A stretch of DNA of 64,000 bases from Nautilus pompilius (GCA_018389105.1 JACATO010000980.1:1116001-1180000); one strand, 5' to 3'; shown: positions 48,157-59,790, counted from the first letter of the stretch. Notes: a model not told the origin generated them from the letters alone. Numbers and translations: made by a program.

Positions 48157-48639
48157 TTATTGGTAACTATGATTTTTAAATAAATAATATCTCCATAATT
48201 TAATTTTTGAAAATCTGTGAATTGCTTTTCTATAAAGCAAGATTAATTTGGGATCACCTCCCTTACTCGATCTACTTAATTTTACGTTGTGCAGATGGCA
48301 CAACATCCGTACAAAAATAACTCGAGAATATACTCCCCCCTTTCCAACGGAGAATTTTGTTTCAGTAGTGAAACTCTTGTGCTGAAAACATTCCATACAT
48401 TCTAAACTACTTTTGCCTACTTGTGACGTCATTTTTCCTGAATAGTGTATCCTACAAGAAGTAATGGGTTTTTGTGATTTAGTGGTCGGTATAAATATAA
48501 CTATTTTAGAATAATGTTTCGATTCAGGAATTTTAAATAAACAATTGCTACCTGGAGAAAACTCAACCGCTCTTTTTAAGTGTTTTCTTGGAAAAATATT
48601 ATTTGTAAATTTCTTTATCATTGAAAAAAATAAACTCAT
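48157..48639 (-). CDS. orphan 160-codon open frame, probably chance
   Basis: ATG at 48639 to TAA at 48157, basic (many Lys, Ser, Arg), starting MSLFFSMIKKFTNNIFPRKH. It is the longest frame in the window not caused by a repeat. No domain, signal peptide or membrane segment stands out and no splice sites are needed. In 64 kb of AT-rich DNA one frame of this length can arise by chance. Confidence 0.15.
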   Translation of the reverse strand: MSLFFSMIKKFTNNIFPRKHLKRAVEFSPGSNCLFKIPESKHYSKIVIFIPTTKSQKPITSCRIHYSGKMTSQVGKSSLECMECFQHKSFTTETKFSVGKGGVYSRVIFVRMLCHLHNVKLSRSSKGGDPKLILLYRKAIHRFSKIKLWRYYLFKNHSYQ

Positions 48640-48659
48640 TACAGATAATTTGGATATAA

Positions 48660-50280
48660 GTCGATGACAGATGTGAAGTATTTTTGATTTTTGGGGTTTG
48701 GGTGGAGAATAATATTATTAACGTAAACTTCAAATTGAATGTTTGTACCAACGAGCTTTTTTAAAAATGTAGAATCGTTTGGTACAATAGGGGATTATTT
48801 TTTAAAAAAAATATTTGTCTTGTGATGCACAAGACGAATACAATAAATCTTTCGGAAAATTTACTTTGGGGACGGTTAATTTTATGACACCGGTTGGTTT
48901 ACATAGCTACCTCTGCTACAATTGGAATAGTTTATCTTTGACATTATTATCTTGAAAGTATCTTTATATTTTAAAAAAAATAAAACTGAACCAGTAGCAT
49001 TTTAGTAAATAAGAAGAAAGTTATTTGATGACTACAGAGTGCCAGTACATTATTTGAGTTTGGTATTTCTACAAAATTTAATTTAGTGCTTGAAATTATC
49101 ATTCTTATGTCATTGTACTGGATAAAAGATAGGCATTCAGCTGAAAGACCCCAAACCTACTTAGGTGGTGTTTACTTTAATCCGAAACCGAAATAGCTGA
49201 CAAGATGTTGGAGGTATGTAAATAAATAAACGTTTGAAAATATACAATAAGGCCAAAAAATTTCGCTATCGTTCAGATGTATGAGACCAAAACCCTTTTT
49301 TTCTCTCCAAATTTTAGCAGAATGTCAAGCAGCATTCTAAAGTTCTCCAGCTCAGAGGTATGTTCATTAATTTATGCGAAATGTCCGGAAATTTGCTCTT
49401 TAAAATCAGACTTTTGCACTTTTCTGCAGTGATGGGTTTACGAAATTATTATTATTAGAAAATTCTAAAGTTTTCTGGGGATTCTTTTGTTTGTTTTAAG
49501 GAAAACTAAGCAATCGGTGAAAATATAGAAAAGAAGAAATAAATAGAATTTTTATTTTTTGTGTTTTGCTTGGAAAAAAATGTTTTATAAAAACGTGGAG
49601 TCTAAATTATGTAGAATTAAAGGACCTTCGTGATATGCAGAGATAAATCTATTCATAGATAAAGAGATCCGACTCCCCGTATCACAAAGCTGCTTATTTA
49701 TCCAGTCTTTATGTTGCTCAAGTGCGTTCTCATTTTATTTACTTGTTTATTTTCCGTTTTATCTGTAGACGGGCTGCTGAAAGGAAATATGGAAAACTCC
49801 CGAGAGCCGTGCTCTGATCTGAAGAACAATGATTAACTTAATACTGAAAGTGAAAGTATGCTATGCCCAGGAAACCGAATGGAAATATATCACGTGATGG
49901 CTTTAATTCTGTCGAATCACGTGTACACTGCCAAAATGAAAATGGTCCGCTGAAGACAATAAGAGCGAGGATAGCTAATAAAATTAAACTATGGTGGCTC
50001 CCACGCTGGCAAGCTTATTTGAGGACACCATGTAAATCGCACTGTCTCTAGGAATAGTTTTACTTCTTTACTTTTCGAGAGCTGGGTTGAAGAGCAGGTA
50101 ACTCTACCTAAACAAACAGGCGAGAAGGCAGGAGGAAGATGAAGCTCGCCCAACTCAAACATCAGCTCCAATGTTCCTTGAAAATAAATACTCGCTTCTG
50201 GGCAATAAATAATAATAATAATAATCTCCAGTAATACGAAAGGAAGCAATGTCCAACAGAATATTAAAAATAGGGATATG
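48660..50280. other. intergenic, nothing recognised
   Basis: AT-rich with short frames only. Confidence 0.4.
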
Positions 50281-50287
50281 TTACTTA

Positions 50288-52556
50288 CACAGCCCTGCAA
50301 AATTTTGGTCATTGAAAATTGTCTGCAAGGTTATAACTGATTGTTATGTTGTTTGGTGAGCTGATTTCAAATATGACCACTATTTTTCTCCATCATATAA
50401 GGATTTTTCACAAATTGAATCCGAAAATATGGGAAAAGAGATCATTAATGCATATTCTGGTTGAAGCATTTATTTGCAAAAAAAATTTGAAAATAGTTTC
50501 ATTTACAAAATTATTGATAGAAAACCGTTCTCATCACTTACTCACCTTATGCTGCCTTTTCCGTTTTCCCTCAAAGCTCCTTTTGGTACCTTTTCTCTTG
50601 TAGGCAGCTTGCGGCTCTTCTCTGTGCAGCATCCAACAGTAGTCCGCAATCATGCTGACATTCCACCTACCCTGATATCTGCGTTCCATCTCCTCGATAT
50701 CTTGATGAAATCGTTCCCCCTGCTCTTCACTAACAGCACCAGGATTTTCCGGAAGTAGTCTAAATAAGAATTCAGGAAGTGCACCTTCAAGTTCATCGAA
50801 CAACCCAAGTCTATGAATTTTATCAGCATGTTTTCCACAATACATTTAAAGCTGGGGTCTTTATAGTTCCCAAGAAATTTCTGTACAACTTCTTTGAAAG
50901 CTTTCCAGGCTTCTTTTTCAACTGTTTTCCTCTCTGTTTCAAACACATCAGGATCATCTTCCATAAGTTTCCGAATATCTGGACCGACGAAAACACCTTT
51001 CACTTTTGCTTCTGACAGTCCCGGAAACCTGTTACACAGGTATTTAAAACATTCTCCTTCTTTTGACGGAGCCTTTACAAATTGCTTCATCAGTCCTCCA
51101 AGCTTGATATGAAATGGAGACAGGAGGACTTTCCTGGGATCAACCAAACTTTTCCTTACTACATTTTTGCTTCCAGGTTCTAATTCTACCCTACACGGCC
51201 ACTCCTTTTTGGTCCGGTGTTGGCCCTATCCCGGCTGTCCCATTCACACAAGAAGCAAAGGTACTTGGTCTATCCTCCCTGTTGTCCAAGAAACATGGAA
51301 ATTACTTTTGGATCGCCGCATATCGTCCATCCATGATCCTTGTATTTCAGTTCGGCGAGAATTATGGCTAAATTCTCGTAGCATTCTTTCAGATACACAG
51401 AATGCCCTACTGGTACTGAAGCGCACTTGCTGCCCTTGTGGAGAAGCACTGCTTCGAGGCTTCTTTTTGACGAGTCAGTAAAGAGCTTCCACTCGTTAAT
51501 GTCATACTTTATGTTAACCTCTCCATCAGTCCAGGGACATCGCTACAGTAAACCAGGTCACCTTAAAAAAAGTATGGAATGAAATATTTTTCTCTATTTT
51601 TAAACCATTAGAAAGAGGTACCAGGGGTGAACAAGTTCTTTTCCTATAACCTAGAGCCTAGCAGTTCTGTTGCATCGTTAGGAAGACGCGAGTCTCTGAC
51701 TAAATCATTCAATTCAAGCTGTGAAAAAAGTTGGGGCTCGCAGCTGCCTGAAACATCGTGAAAGTCCTCATCAGAATCCTGGCCTTCTTTTTCAGAGTCT
51801 TCAGGCGTGTCTTCTAGTTTTTCTGGAGGTAAAGGTACTGGTATACCTACCTGGGCCACGAGGTACAGGGCGTATTGCCGACGAGAGGTTCGGATAGAAA
51901 ATCTCTTTCTTATTTTTTAGATTGAATCCCTGTACGTTACACGAGCCAAACTAACAGTCATCGCTGTGATTTCTGGGTTCCCTCCAGATCATAGGGATCC
52001 CAAAACGGAAAGACTTTTTCTTACCTCGAGACCACTGTCGGAGTTCTTCCACACAAATAGAACACACTTTATGTGGGGCCCAAGACATATCCTGCTCACC
52101 AAGATTCACACAAAAATACGCATAATACGCTCTCTTAACAAAGCCTGTAGTGTTCCTTTGCTGTTTCTTCACCACAAAGTTCCCACAAATGTAACAAACG
52201 TTATCAGGTGCATTAAGACGATCCCTTGCAGCCATTTAGTACTCTAATAAACAGAAGAAAACCACTAAGGAAAAAAGGAGGGAAAAGTAAACTTCTGCTG
52301 AAATGACAGGTCTGGAAAATTACACCGGTTATGACAGAACCTTCTCACACAGAGGTCTAATTACAACTGAGTCCAAGTAGGGAGCGTGGAGAGGGGAAAA
52401 CAAAAAAGAGTGGGCAAAAAAAGAGACCGGAAGTTTGAGTTTGTGTGAAAATGGTACGTGATGGAATTTTAAAACTATTTTTACTGAAAACAGCACCAAA
52501 AAGTCTATAAGAATCAGCTGTTGGTTCCCGGACAATTCTTCCATTGTAGGCCTGTG
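50288..52556 (-). mobile_element. 2.27-kb DNA element with imperfect terminal inverted repeats carrying a broken transposase-like gene
   Basis: The left end reads CACAGCCCTGCAAAATT; the right end, reverse complemented, reads CACAGGCCTACAATGG, so about 11 of the first 13 bases match. The outer 7 bases are ttactta (50281-50287) and ttatttt (52557-52563), 5 of 7 matching, which may be a decayed target duplication. The ends and the single long gene between them suggest a DNA transposon. The protein family is common in arthropod, cnidarian and mollusc genome predictions as an uncharacterised multicopy protein (from memory). Superfamily is not assigned. Confidence 0.6.
50534..52235 (-). pseudogene. 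degenerate transposase-like gene of an uncharacterised multicopy family
   Basis: Reading from 52235: N-terminal zinc-binding region (NVCYICGNF.. and KVCSICVEELRQWSRG), a linker with KNKKEIFYPNLSSAIRPVP, an acidic stretch, a core with LFTDSSKRSLEAVLLHKG and TICGDPKV, then TKYLCFLCEWDSRDR, VDPRKVLLSPFHIKLGGLMK, GECFKYLC..FPGLSEAKV.., and the end SEEQGERFHQDIEEMERRYQ, MIADYCWML and a basic tail. The two Asp blocks and the EQGERFHQ Glu are spaced as in an RNase H-like DDE fold (inference). The frame is broken by stops at 51951-51953 and 51644-51646, further stops near 51560-51620 and 51280, and frame shifts near 51850, 51205 and 50760. About 560 residues would be the full length. Confidence 0.65.
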
Positions 52557-54550
52557 TTATTTTTAGTTGTACAGACAATAAAACAAGTATCAGAAGATAG
52601 AAGATGCAGTACACTGAGGAAAACAAATGAGAGTAGACGTCGCTTCAGGACAATCTCTGTTCCTCCCACGATGAAGGAGCGAGGCAAAACACGGCAATGG
52701 CCATAACCTTGGTCAGACAGACAGGGTTAGAACGACAAAGCGAGCGCCCAAACCAGCCCCCGTGAAAGAGCTGTTGTTGTGCTAAGTTTCTGATACGGCA
52801 CCCATCCCGCTGGAAGCAGGGCTAATCAGCGAGGAATGGCCGCATCACATTCTGCTCTTTTACGCCAGTCAGCGACTTTCGTGCCACGAAAACTAGTGAT
52901 AGCAAAACCATGACGACGACACAGCTGAGGATACTTTAGTTGGGCCAAAAAATAAAAAAAAAACAACAACAACAACAAAAGGTTTTTTTTCAAAATCAGT
53001 TACCTTTCAGTGCGGGAATTTAAATTTTTCAATTCTAAAAGTCGGATACATTGCAGTGATTATGAAATAGTTATTTAGGGGGAAAGGGGAGTTTTGAAAC
53101 TTATGTATAACCTATTTATTAATATGTTTAGCCTAGTTTTCTTAATAACAAACGTTATAAAGACAGAATATATTTAAACTCGAATTCGCTTAGTTTCTAA
53201 ATACATTCGTCTTCGTTGTCCTAATCACAAGAAATCAAGAGAACAATTCCGATGTCCGAGGCCAGAACTCTTTCAGTGTCGCTCTGTTGCGCTTTCACCG
53301 AAAAGCTCGAGTCACTCATATGGTGCGTGTTATTAGAATTTTTTTTACACCTGTACAAGGTGACAAACGTAATTCGTCTGAAATTAATTTTAAAAGGAGA
53401 TTTTGTAATTTATGAGAGCGAGGCCGGCTGTACGACTGGTGCTCGGCTTTTGTGGTCGATGATTAAATTAAACAAGTTAATTTACAATAAGCCCAAGTTA
53501 CAGGTAATATTCAGTTACGAGCGGACCTGGGCCAACAACATGGAAAAGCAAAGCAACGAAAAAGAACGCAATTTTTTTTTTTGAAGATAATCGAAATTGA
53601 TCGATAGGTAGCGAATCGAATATTTCAAGCTTAAATCACCTGGTTGATCGTAATCGTTATGCATAATGCATAGCGTCATCAGAAGCAGCAGAATCGATTG
53701 TGGTAGTGGTTTTTAATCGTGCCCTACTACTGGGCCCGATCACCTCTGGCTACAGGCCCAATTATCAATTAGCCCAACTACTGGGTCCATCCACTTCTGG
53801 TTACAGCTCCAAGCAGTAATCACACCCATTACCTCATATATCAAGCAGCCGGCTTCTTCTTCCACCGAACACTGAAGACGTAAAATAATTTCTCACTGAA
53901 ACAAACAAAAACTAAAGTTTACTGTGCTTATTACTGACACCTGCTTCCCAGTCATGTATGAGAGACGTCCTTTTTCTACCTGGACTCCGCTGCTGATCAA
54001 AGACTTACAGGTGAGTGGTTTCCCAGAGTTGAATATACGGTATAAATCTAATTTTTGCTGTCTGTCGCATCATCCAATGGGTTTATTTAAAAATAGATAA
54101 TTATCAAAACCCAGTTAGGAAAATAAGTTTTTTTGTAAAAAATGCAATAAAAAAACGCCTCTATACTGTAGATGTGGTCAGGAAAGAGATGTTCTTGCAA
54201 TGAAAGCAGCCTCATCACTCCAAATTCTACATCATGGAAAGAGAAGAACAAACCTCAAGGACATTTCATGGGGAAATGACGTTAGCTAACTTGCTATAGA
54301 GGTGTAAAAACAGTTAATACTCAACCGTTCTTCTGTTATTATTTGTCCTAGTTGTAATGTATTCCTAATCTTTGATTTCTGTATTACTTTATATATTTTT
54401 TTTCCGTTCCACAGGAGGTAAGCTGATAACGTTTTGTCAGGATAAATGTTTGAGGAAAGAATCGAAGAGTCGGGAGACAGGCAAAGAGATGCAGTTATTA
54501 AGTTACTCATATATAACAACTGGTGCCAGCTATTGTTAGAGTTGTAATCG
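52557..54550. other. intergenic, no supported gene
   Basis: A high-complexity stretch at 52740-52930 (Cys/Pro-poor frames, no domains) and an AT-rich stretch after 52960. (CAA)n occurs at 52962-52979. A twofold repeat at 53720-53815 is listed separately. Confidence 0.35.
53720..53815. repeat. two diverged copies of a ~51-bp unit
   Basis: gccctactactgggcccgat at 53721 and gcccaactactgggtccatc at 53772 each continue with c(a/c)ctctggctacaggccc-like sequence. Only two copies exist. Confidence 0.6.
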
Positions 54551-54842
54551 GAAGGAAACAAACACTAAATGATAGCATCCATTCATTTCTATCCAATTTC
54601 TTGGAGTTTAATGAACTAACTATGAAAACAGTTAATTAGTCTCATCTTGTTAAAGGTATGCCATTAGTTTGAGATGACGTCATTACTAATGGCGAAATGA
54701 TGTGGGGTTGAGTGGACGGGGCGGCCATTCTGAGCCGAAACGAGGCTGGGACGTCCATTGTAACCTTCCGCCATGATTTGTGCGGTATCCAGCCGTACAG
54801 TATGGAAATCAGCATACAGCGGACTCGCCTAGCTTCCAAAAC
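54551..54842 (+). repeat. MULE left terminal inverted repeat
   Basis: 292 bp, matching the reverse complement of 56538-56891. It contains TGACGTCA at 54675 and the sequence gtggggttgagtggacgggg. The arm reads open in one minus frame (54642-54908) and its partner in the plus frame 56541-56738, giving twin spurious peptides. Confidence 0.9.
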
Positions 54843-55189
54843 GAGATCCCTCGCTACGCCAGTTATTGTAGGGATCCGGTATGGTTGACCTTTAGCCCCG
54901 ATCGCCACAAAAAGTAACTACGCGACTGATTGGTGCAGTATAAGTATATATGTGAGTTTTTCACTTCTTCATCCCACACAATAGAGATCAAAGAGAGGAG
55001 CGAGACAAGGGTACATGTCCACCAAACTGCTAAGAGAAATAACAAGATTTGGGGGGAGGGAAGTAAGAAGCTGGCACAGCATTGGAGACTAGTCTCAGCG
55101 CCACATTGGAATTTGAGAATCCAGAAACCTGCTAGCCACATAACTATGCAGCTGGAGCAGCTGAAATGGACTATGTTACATTTTGGAAT

Positions 55190-56165
55190 AAAATGCGGAT
55201 AAAAGCAACATCATCCTTAAACATATCGGCTCAGATTCTCGCAGACAGACAGATGCTAATGTGGACGGCGATGTACAGATGACGCTCCCCGACCTAAAGA
55301 ATACGAAGCTCAGTCTAAGATACCAACGACGAACTCCTCCTGAATCACAGCACCAGCACCTACAAGATTTTACCTTCCCAGATGCATTTGCCAAAACTAC
55401 TGGGCCCAGTCCAGAAACATTCCTAATTTTTTATAACGGACCTGAAACCCACGAAACCATTGCTTCTGCAACAGCAGATGGTCTTCGTCACCTCAGCAGT
55501 TCAGCTCTTCATGGAGGGGAAATTGGCCACAGCCCAGAAATTGTTCCAGTAGGTGTATGTGATGAGATGGCTATTTGACGTGTGTTCTACATGCGCTACA
55601 CACGAGACAGCGCTGCGAGCTGTTGTATATAAATGTGAAGGAATAAACTTGGACATTCAAGTAGAAGCTTGTGCTACGTGCAATTACTGTGATATTTGGT
55701 CGGCACGTTCACAGAAGAGGTCGCTTCTAACATCTAACATCTGACACAAAGTAATGGCGAAAGGTTCAAAACCTCGGTCTCACGGGGCATTACATCGAAG
55801 ATGCTGATTTTTCGTCTGTCTGTGAAAAGATGGATGGACTAGCGTTTCTTTCTGTCGCTGATTGGTAAGCAGTACCTTAAAGACATCTGTCCAGCCGAAG
55901 CGTTGCTCTTGAGATACCTTGCCGAGAACTACGTGGGGTGGTACTTACTGCCGATCTGGCACTCTTGAGGCTTCGGTATGTACCATTCGAGTATCCTCCT
56001 ACCACGTGGAATATCCACCAGACCACACACACTTAACGACAATGCACGTGAGAGGGTGGGATGATAAGTTCTTAAACATTGCAGGTCTCCAGCATCCTTC
56101 TGTGTGGAAGGCGGTCCAGCGGTTTCCAAAGAGCCAAGCACTAGTGGACACGGCTGTACTGTAGG
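55190..56165 (+). pseudogene. broken MULE transposase
   Basis: Blocks of the Mutator-like transposase found with FLYWCH fingers in animals are legible in changing frames: LPDLKNTKLSLRYQRR (55284-55331), LQDFTFPDAFAKTTGPSPET and FLIFYNGPE (55354-55448), GLRHLS, then MEGKLATAQKLFQ in the next frame where MDGNF.TAP.LF.Q is expected, so the first catalytic Asp is replaced. ALRAVVYKCEG follows at about 55615, LGLTGHYIEDADFSSVCEKM and DGLAFLSVADW at 55774-55870, and GWDDKFLNIAGLQHPSVWKA at 56058-56117. At least five frame changes and stops make it inactive. The FLYWCH finger itself is not legible. Confidence 0.7.
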
Positions 56166-56537
56166 CACCAGTCGGTGTTCCTCCTTCACAGTAAGAAGGC
56201 AGCTCGTCTTTGGTTAGGAGCTGACATATCGACCGCAGGCTTCCTTGCAGGAGAACTGGACAGTCAGCAGTCAGTCATACACCTGCAGGGGGCATCGAGC
56301 AACCGGATCTCTGCTGCTGGACATGGCTGTCGTTCAAGCTTTCATTGAACTATTTTATGAATGAATTATTGCCGAAGCCAGACAGAGAATCCCTCCCGGT
56401 CCGACATTAACAGCTCCGAAAATTCTAATTTCACGATTTCTTCACAGTACGAAGGTTAATTAAAAAAAAAAATAATAAACCGGCTGGAAATAGTTTGTAA
56501 ACATCGACGTACGCCAGGGTGCAGAATGTAAAAAGTA

Positions 56538-56891
56538 GTTTTGGAAGCTAGGCGAGTCCGCTGCATGCTGATTTCCATACTGTACGGCTGGATACCGCAC
56601 GAATCATGGCGGAAGGTTACAATGGACGTCCCAGCCTCGTTTCGGCTCAGAATGGCCGCCCCGTCCACTCAACCCCACATCATTTCGCCATTAGTAATGA
56701 CGTCATCTCAAACTAATGGCATACCTTTAACAAGATGAGACTAATTAACTGTTTTCATAGTTAGTTCATTGATCCACCTGCCTTTTCACGATAAATTTAG
56801 TCTTCTTAAATGTTTTCATAGTTAGTTCATTAAATTCCAAGAAATTGGATAGAAATAAATGGATGCTATCATTTAGTGTTTCTTCCTTTCC
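56538..56891 (-). repeat. MULE right terminal inverted repeat with internal 61-bp expansion
   Basis: It mirrors the left arm. At 56751-56770 and 56812-56831 the 20-bp word gttttcatagttagttcatt occurs twice, separated by 41 bp that are absent from the left arm. This is a tandem duplication with filler, or an insertion flanked by a duplicated target. Confidence 0.88.
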
Positions 56892-58094
56892 TACATTCGT
56901 TACATGTACATGGGTAAAGAAAGACTTCTACCGAAAACAAAACAATTACCAGACAAAGGGAATGGACGGGTGTTTTTTCTTGTCTTACAAACATCTATTT
57001 TTCTATTCCTGTTTTATTCTTCACGAACTTCCAGTAGAAAGAGAATCACCGGGAAGTCTGTTATGCGAAGAATTTTGAGTTCTTGGCCACGTCATGAAGG
57101 GTGCAGTTCTAATCAGCTTGGCTTCAAATCACATCAGTCCCAGCTAAAATGGGTCAGGAAATCGTCAACATTGTTTTAGATTTCTCATCAAGGATGCTAT
57201 TTGTTTGTTTGATGATCGCCATGTCTTTAATTGAAATAGTAATACTTTAAATTCTTCCTTTTTTAATGATAATGTGTATGTCAGTTTGATTTCAATCAAA
57301 ACAGTCCCAAAATTATTTTTTAAACTGATATAGTAGTGAATGTACTGTTACATTTGCTTACCAACCAGAACTGTAAGAGACCATGACAGAGCTCCATGAT
57401 TTCGGTCTAGTAATAAGGATAAAATTTCTTTACAGAACTATGTATATATATATATTGAGAACTGAGCGTCCGTTACTCTATCAACACATCAGCGCAGGGG
57501 GGTCCATAAATATAAATAACAGCTTAACTAAATATCCAGATACATTCTATTAAATTCGCTAGCTAATTAACATACAGCATTCACTAAGCCGTCGGAAACC
57601 GAGTATACGTGATAGTCATAGGCAGTTAAAATTACCATTCGTCAATATCCGCTTGCTTTATAAAAATATGCAGCCAAAGTCAATGATTGTGTACTATCTT
57701 AGAAATCTTCGACAGTTAGTTCCATACAGGCAGACAGATCTTCAGTCAACAACTCCATCTCTATTGTGACGTCACACTGAACGTATCGGCTACACGTCTA
57801 CCATCTTACATGATTAGAGCGAATCAGGACATATCTTGTAAAATGTCAGAACAGAAATCTAAATACAGTTTATATAATAATAATAATTATAATAATAATT
57901 TGCAGCATTTAATATAACGTTTAAAACCAGTTTAAACAATAAGGGGGATCAATAGACGCTAAAATATACAATGCCCACAATCGGCATCCGCACAGACATC
58001 GCAGCGTCTCGGCGCCATGTTCTCACAGGGGGAGCTGTTGGCGTTCCTCTGCTGAAGCTCGTGGATGGATGGTCGCTGGTTTTGTAGCCCTCAC
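56892..58094. other. intergenic, nothing firmly recognised
   Basis: AT-rich, with (TA)n at 57442-57454 and (ATA)n at 57877-57900; TGACGTCA at 57768. No gene. Confidence 0.4.
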
Positions 58095-58274
58095 CTCGTT
58101 CTCCATCACGTAAACAGGAAGCGCCAGGAGAGAGTGGCGGGGTCCTGCGCCTGCTCGTCCAAAGGTGACCCCACGTTTCTGCCAGTGCAGGTTTAACGAG
58201 CCCAGCCCCGGGTGACTGAACTCCCCAGACCCCGTAACTTCTGCGGTACTCTGTTTTTTAAATGTGTACGTGCA
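58095..58274 (-). CDS. low-confidence candidate exon in a CpG-rich patch
   Basis: The minus frame is open from a TAA near 58275 to a consensus donor GAG|GTGAGG at 58095/58094. It reads STAEVTGSGEFSHPGLGSLN, LHWQKRGVTFGRAGAGPRHS and LLALPVYVMENE. Balanced composition and the donor support an exon, but no acceptor was fixed, and GC-rich DNA makes frames open by chance. No family is recognised. Confidence 0.2.
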
Positions 58275-58726
58275 TTTTTATCAAAACAGTGAGCCTAAAG
58301 AAGTCCGGATTTTCCCATTAAGCTAAACGTCCCTAATTATAATAAAACGCATTGCATGAAGACGTTTTACATTGTGCTCTCCTACCTACCTGTTCCATGT
58401 AGCTCCAGATAATAAAAAAAGGTGCTAAGCGACGATTATACTTACGGGATGGGAAATCATCCAGCTCGTGGCGCCATAAGCGCGGATTAGATTAGACTAA
58501 AGACTGCTCACTGCTGCTTTTATTTGAGTGCAGCTGAAGGCAGCGAGCAAATCAAATGTCATAGTATCCACAGAGTTGACTAAAATGCGAAACCGACTTC
58601 AAAAGACAGCAAAACACTAAATGATAAAACCACGAATAGTGCACATTCAGATCAGACTAACGCAAGATTAGATTACATGTGACCACCGTATTGTAAAGAT
58701 CGGCGCTCGTTTGTAAGCTCCCTACG
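58275..58726. other. intergenic spacer before the 75-bp array
   Basis: Nothing was recognised. Confidence 0.4.
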
Positions 58727-59790
58727 GCCTGGTTTGGTTGGTTCTGAACTGTTGTCTCCTCACCACGTGGTTTGTTAGGTTCTCTCTGGTTTTCTTCTTA
58801 GGGCGTGGTTTGTTAGGTTCTGAACTGTTGTCTCCTCACCACGTGGTTTGTTAGGTTCTCTCTGGTTTTCTTCTTAGGGCGTGGTTTGGTAGGTTCTGTG
58901 TTGTATTTTCCTAGATGCGTGGTTTGGTAGGTTCTGCCTTGTTGTCCCCATACGGCGTGGTTTGGTTGGTTCTGAACTGTTGTCCTCTAATGCATGGTTT
59001 GGTAGGTTCTGCCTTGTTGTCTACTTACGGCGTGGTTTGGTTGGTTCTGAACTGTTGTCCTCTAATGCATGGTTTGGTTGGTTCTGTCTAGTTGTCTACT
59101 TACGGCGTGGTTTGGTTGGTTCTGAACTGTTGTCCTCTAATGCATGGTTTGGTAGGTTCTGTCTAGTTGTCTACTTACGGCGTGGTTTGGTTGGTTCTGA
59201 ACTGTTGTCCTCTAATGCATGGTTTGGTAGGTTCTGCCTTGTTGTCTACTTACGGCGTGGTTTGGTTGGTTCTGAACTGTTGTCCTCTAATGCATGGTTT
59301 GGTAGGTTCTGCCTTGTTGTCTACTTACGGCGTGGTTTGGTTGGTTCTGAACTGTTGTCCTCTAATGCATGGTTTGGTAGGTTCTACCTTGTTGTCTACT
59401 TACGGCGTGGTTTGGTTGGTTCTGAACTGTTGTCCTCTAATGCATGGTTTGGTAGGTTCTGCCTTGTTGTCTACTTACGGCGTGGTTTGGTTGGTTCTGA
59501 ACTATTGTCCTCTAATGCATGGTTTGGTAGGTTCTGCCTTGTTGTCTACTTACGGCGTGTGTTTGGTTGGTTCTGAACTGTTGTCCTCTAATGCATGGTT
59601 TGGTAGGTTCTACCTTGTTGTCTACTTACGGCGTGGTTTGGTTGGTTCTGAACTGTTGTCCTCTAATGCATGGTTTGGTAGGTTCTGCCTTGTTGTCTAC
59701 TTACGGCGTGGTTTGGTTGGTTCTGAACTGTTGTCCTCTAATGCATGGTTTGGTAGGTTCTGTCTAGTTGTCTCCTTAATGCTTTGTTTG
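58727..59790. repeat. 75-bp minisatellite, 11 regular units plus diverged leading units
   Basis: Regular units begin near 58954 and recur at exactly 75 bp (ggcgtggtttggttggttct, then gaactgttgtcctctaatgc, atggtttggtaggttctgcc, ttgttgtctacttac). Each unit is two related halves of 37-38 bp sharing TGGTTTGGTxGGTTCTG. The stretch 58727-58953 holds older units with caccacgtgg and cttcttaggg variants. One extra T/G at about 59560 shifts the frame. Because 75 is divisible by 3, two plus frames stay open for 204 and 249 codons; these are not genes. Confidence 0.95.

Larger units (their letters stand above)
54551..56891. mobile_element. Mutator-like element (MULE) with ~300-bp terminal inverted repeats
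   Basis: The left arm (54551-54842) and right arm (56538-56891) are inverted copies about 95% alike by eye, starting near GGAA..GGAAxAAACACTAAAT and ending at TTCCAAAAC. Long TIRs around a transposase gene are the hallmark of MULEs. The inside carries a broken MULE transposase on the plus strand. A 9-bp target duplication was looked for at both edges and not found. The right arm has an extra 61 bp (see the separate entry). Confidence 0.8.

Noticed and set aside
54642..54908. Near-identical peptides from 54642-54908 (minus) and 56541-56738 (plus) as a duplicated gene
   Set aside because: Both are translations of the two MULE terminal inverted repeats.
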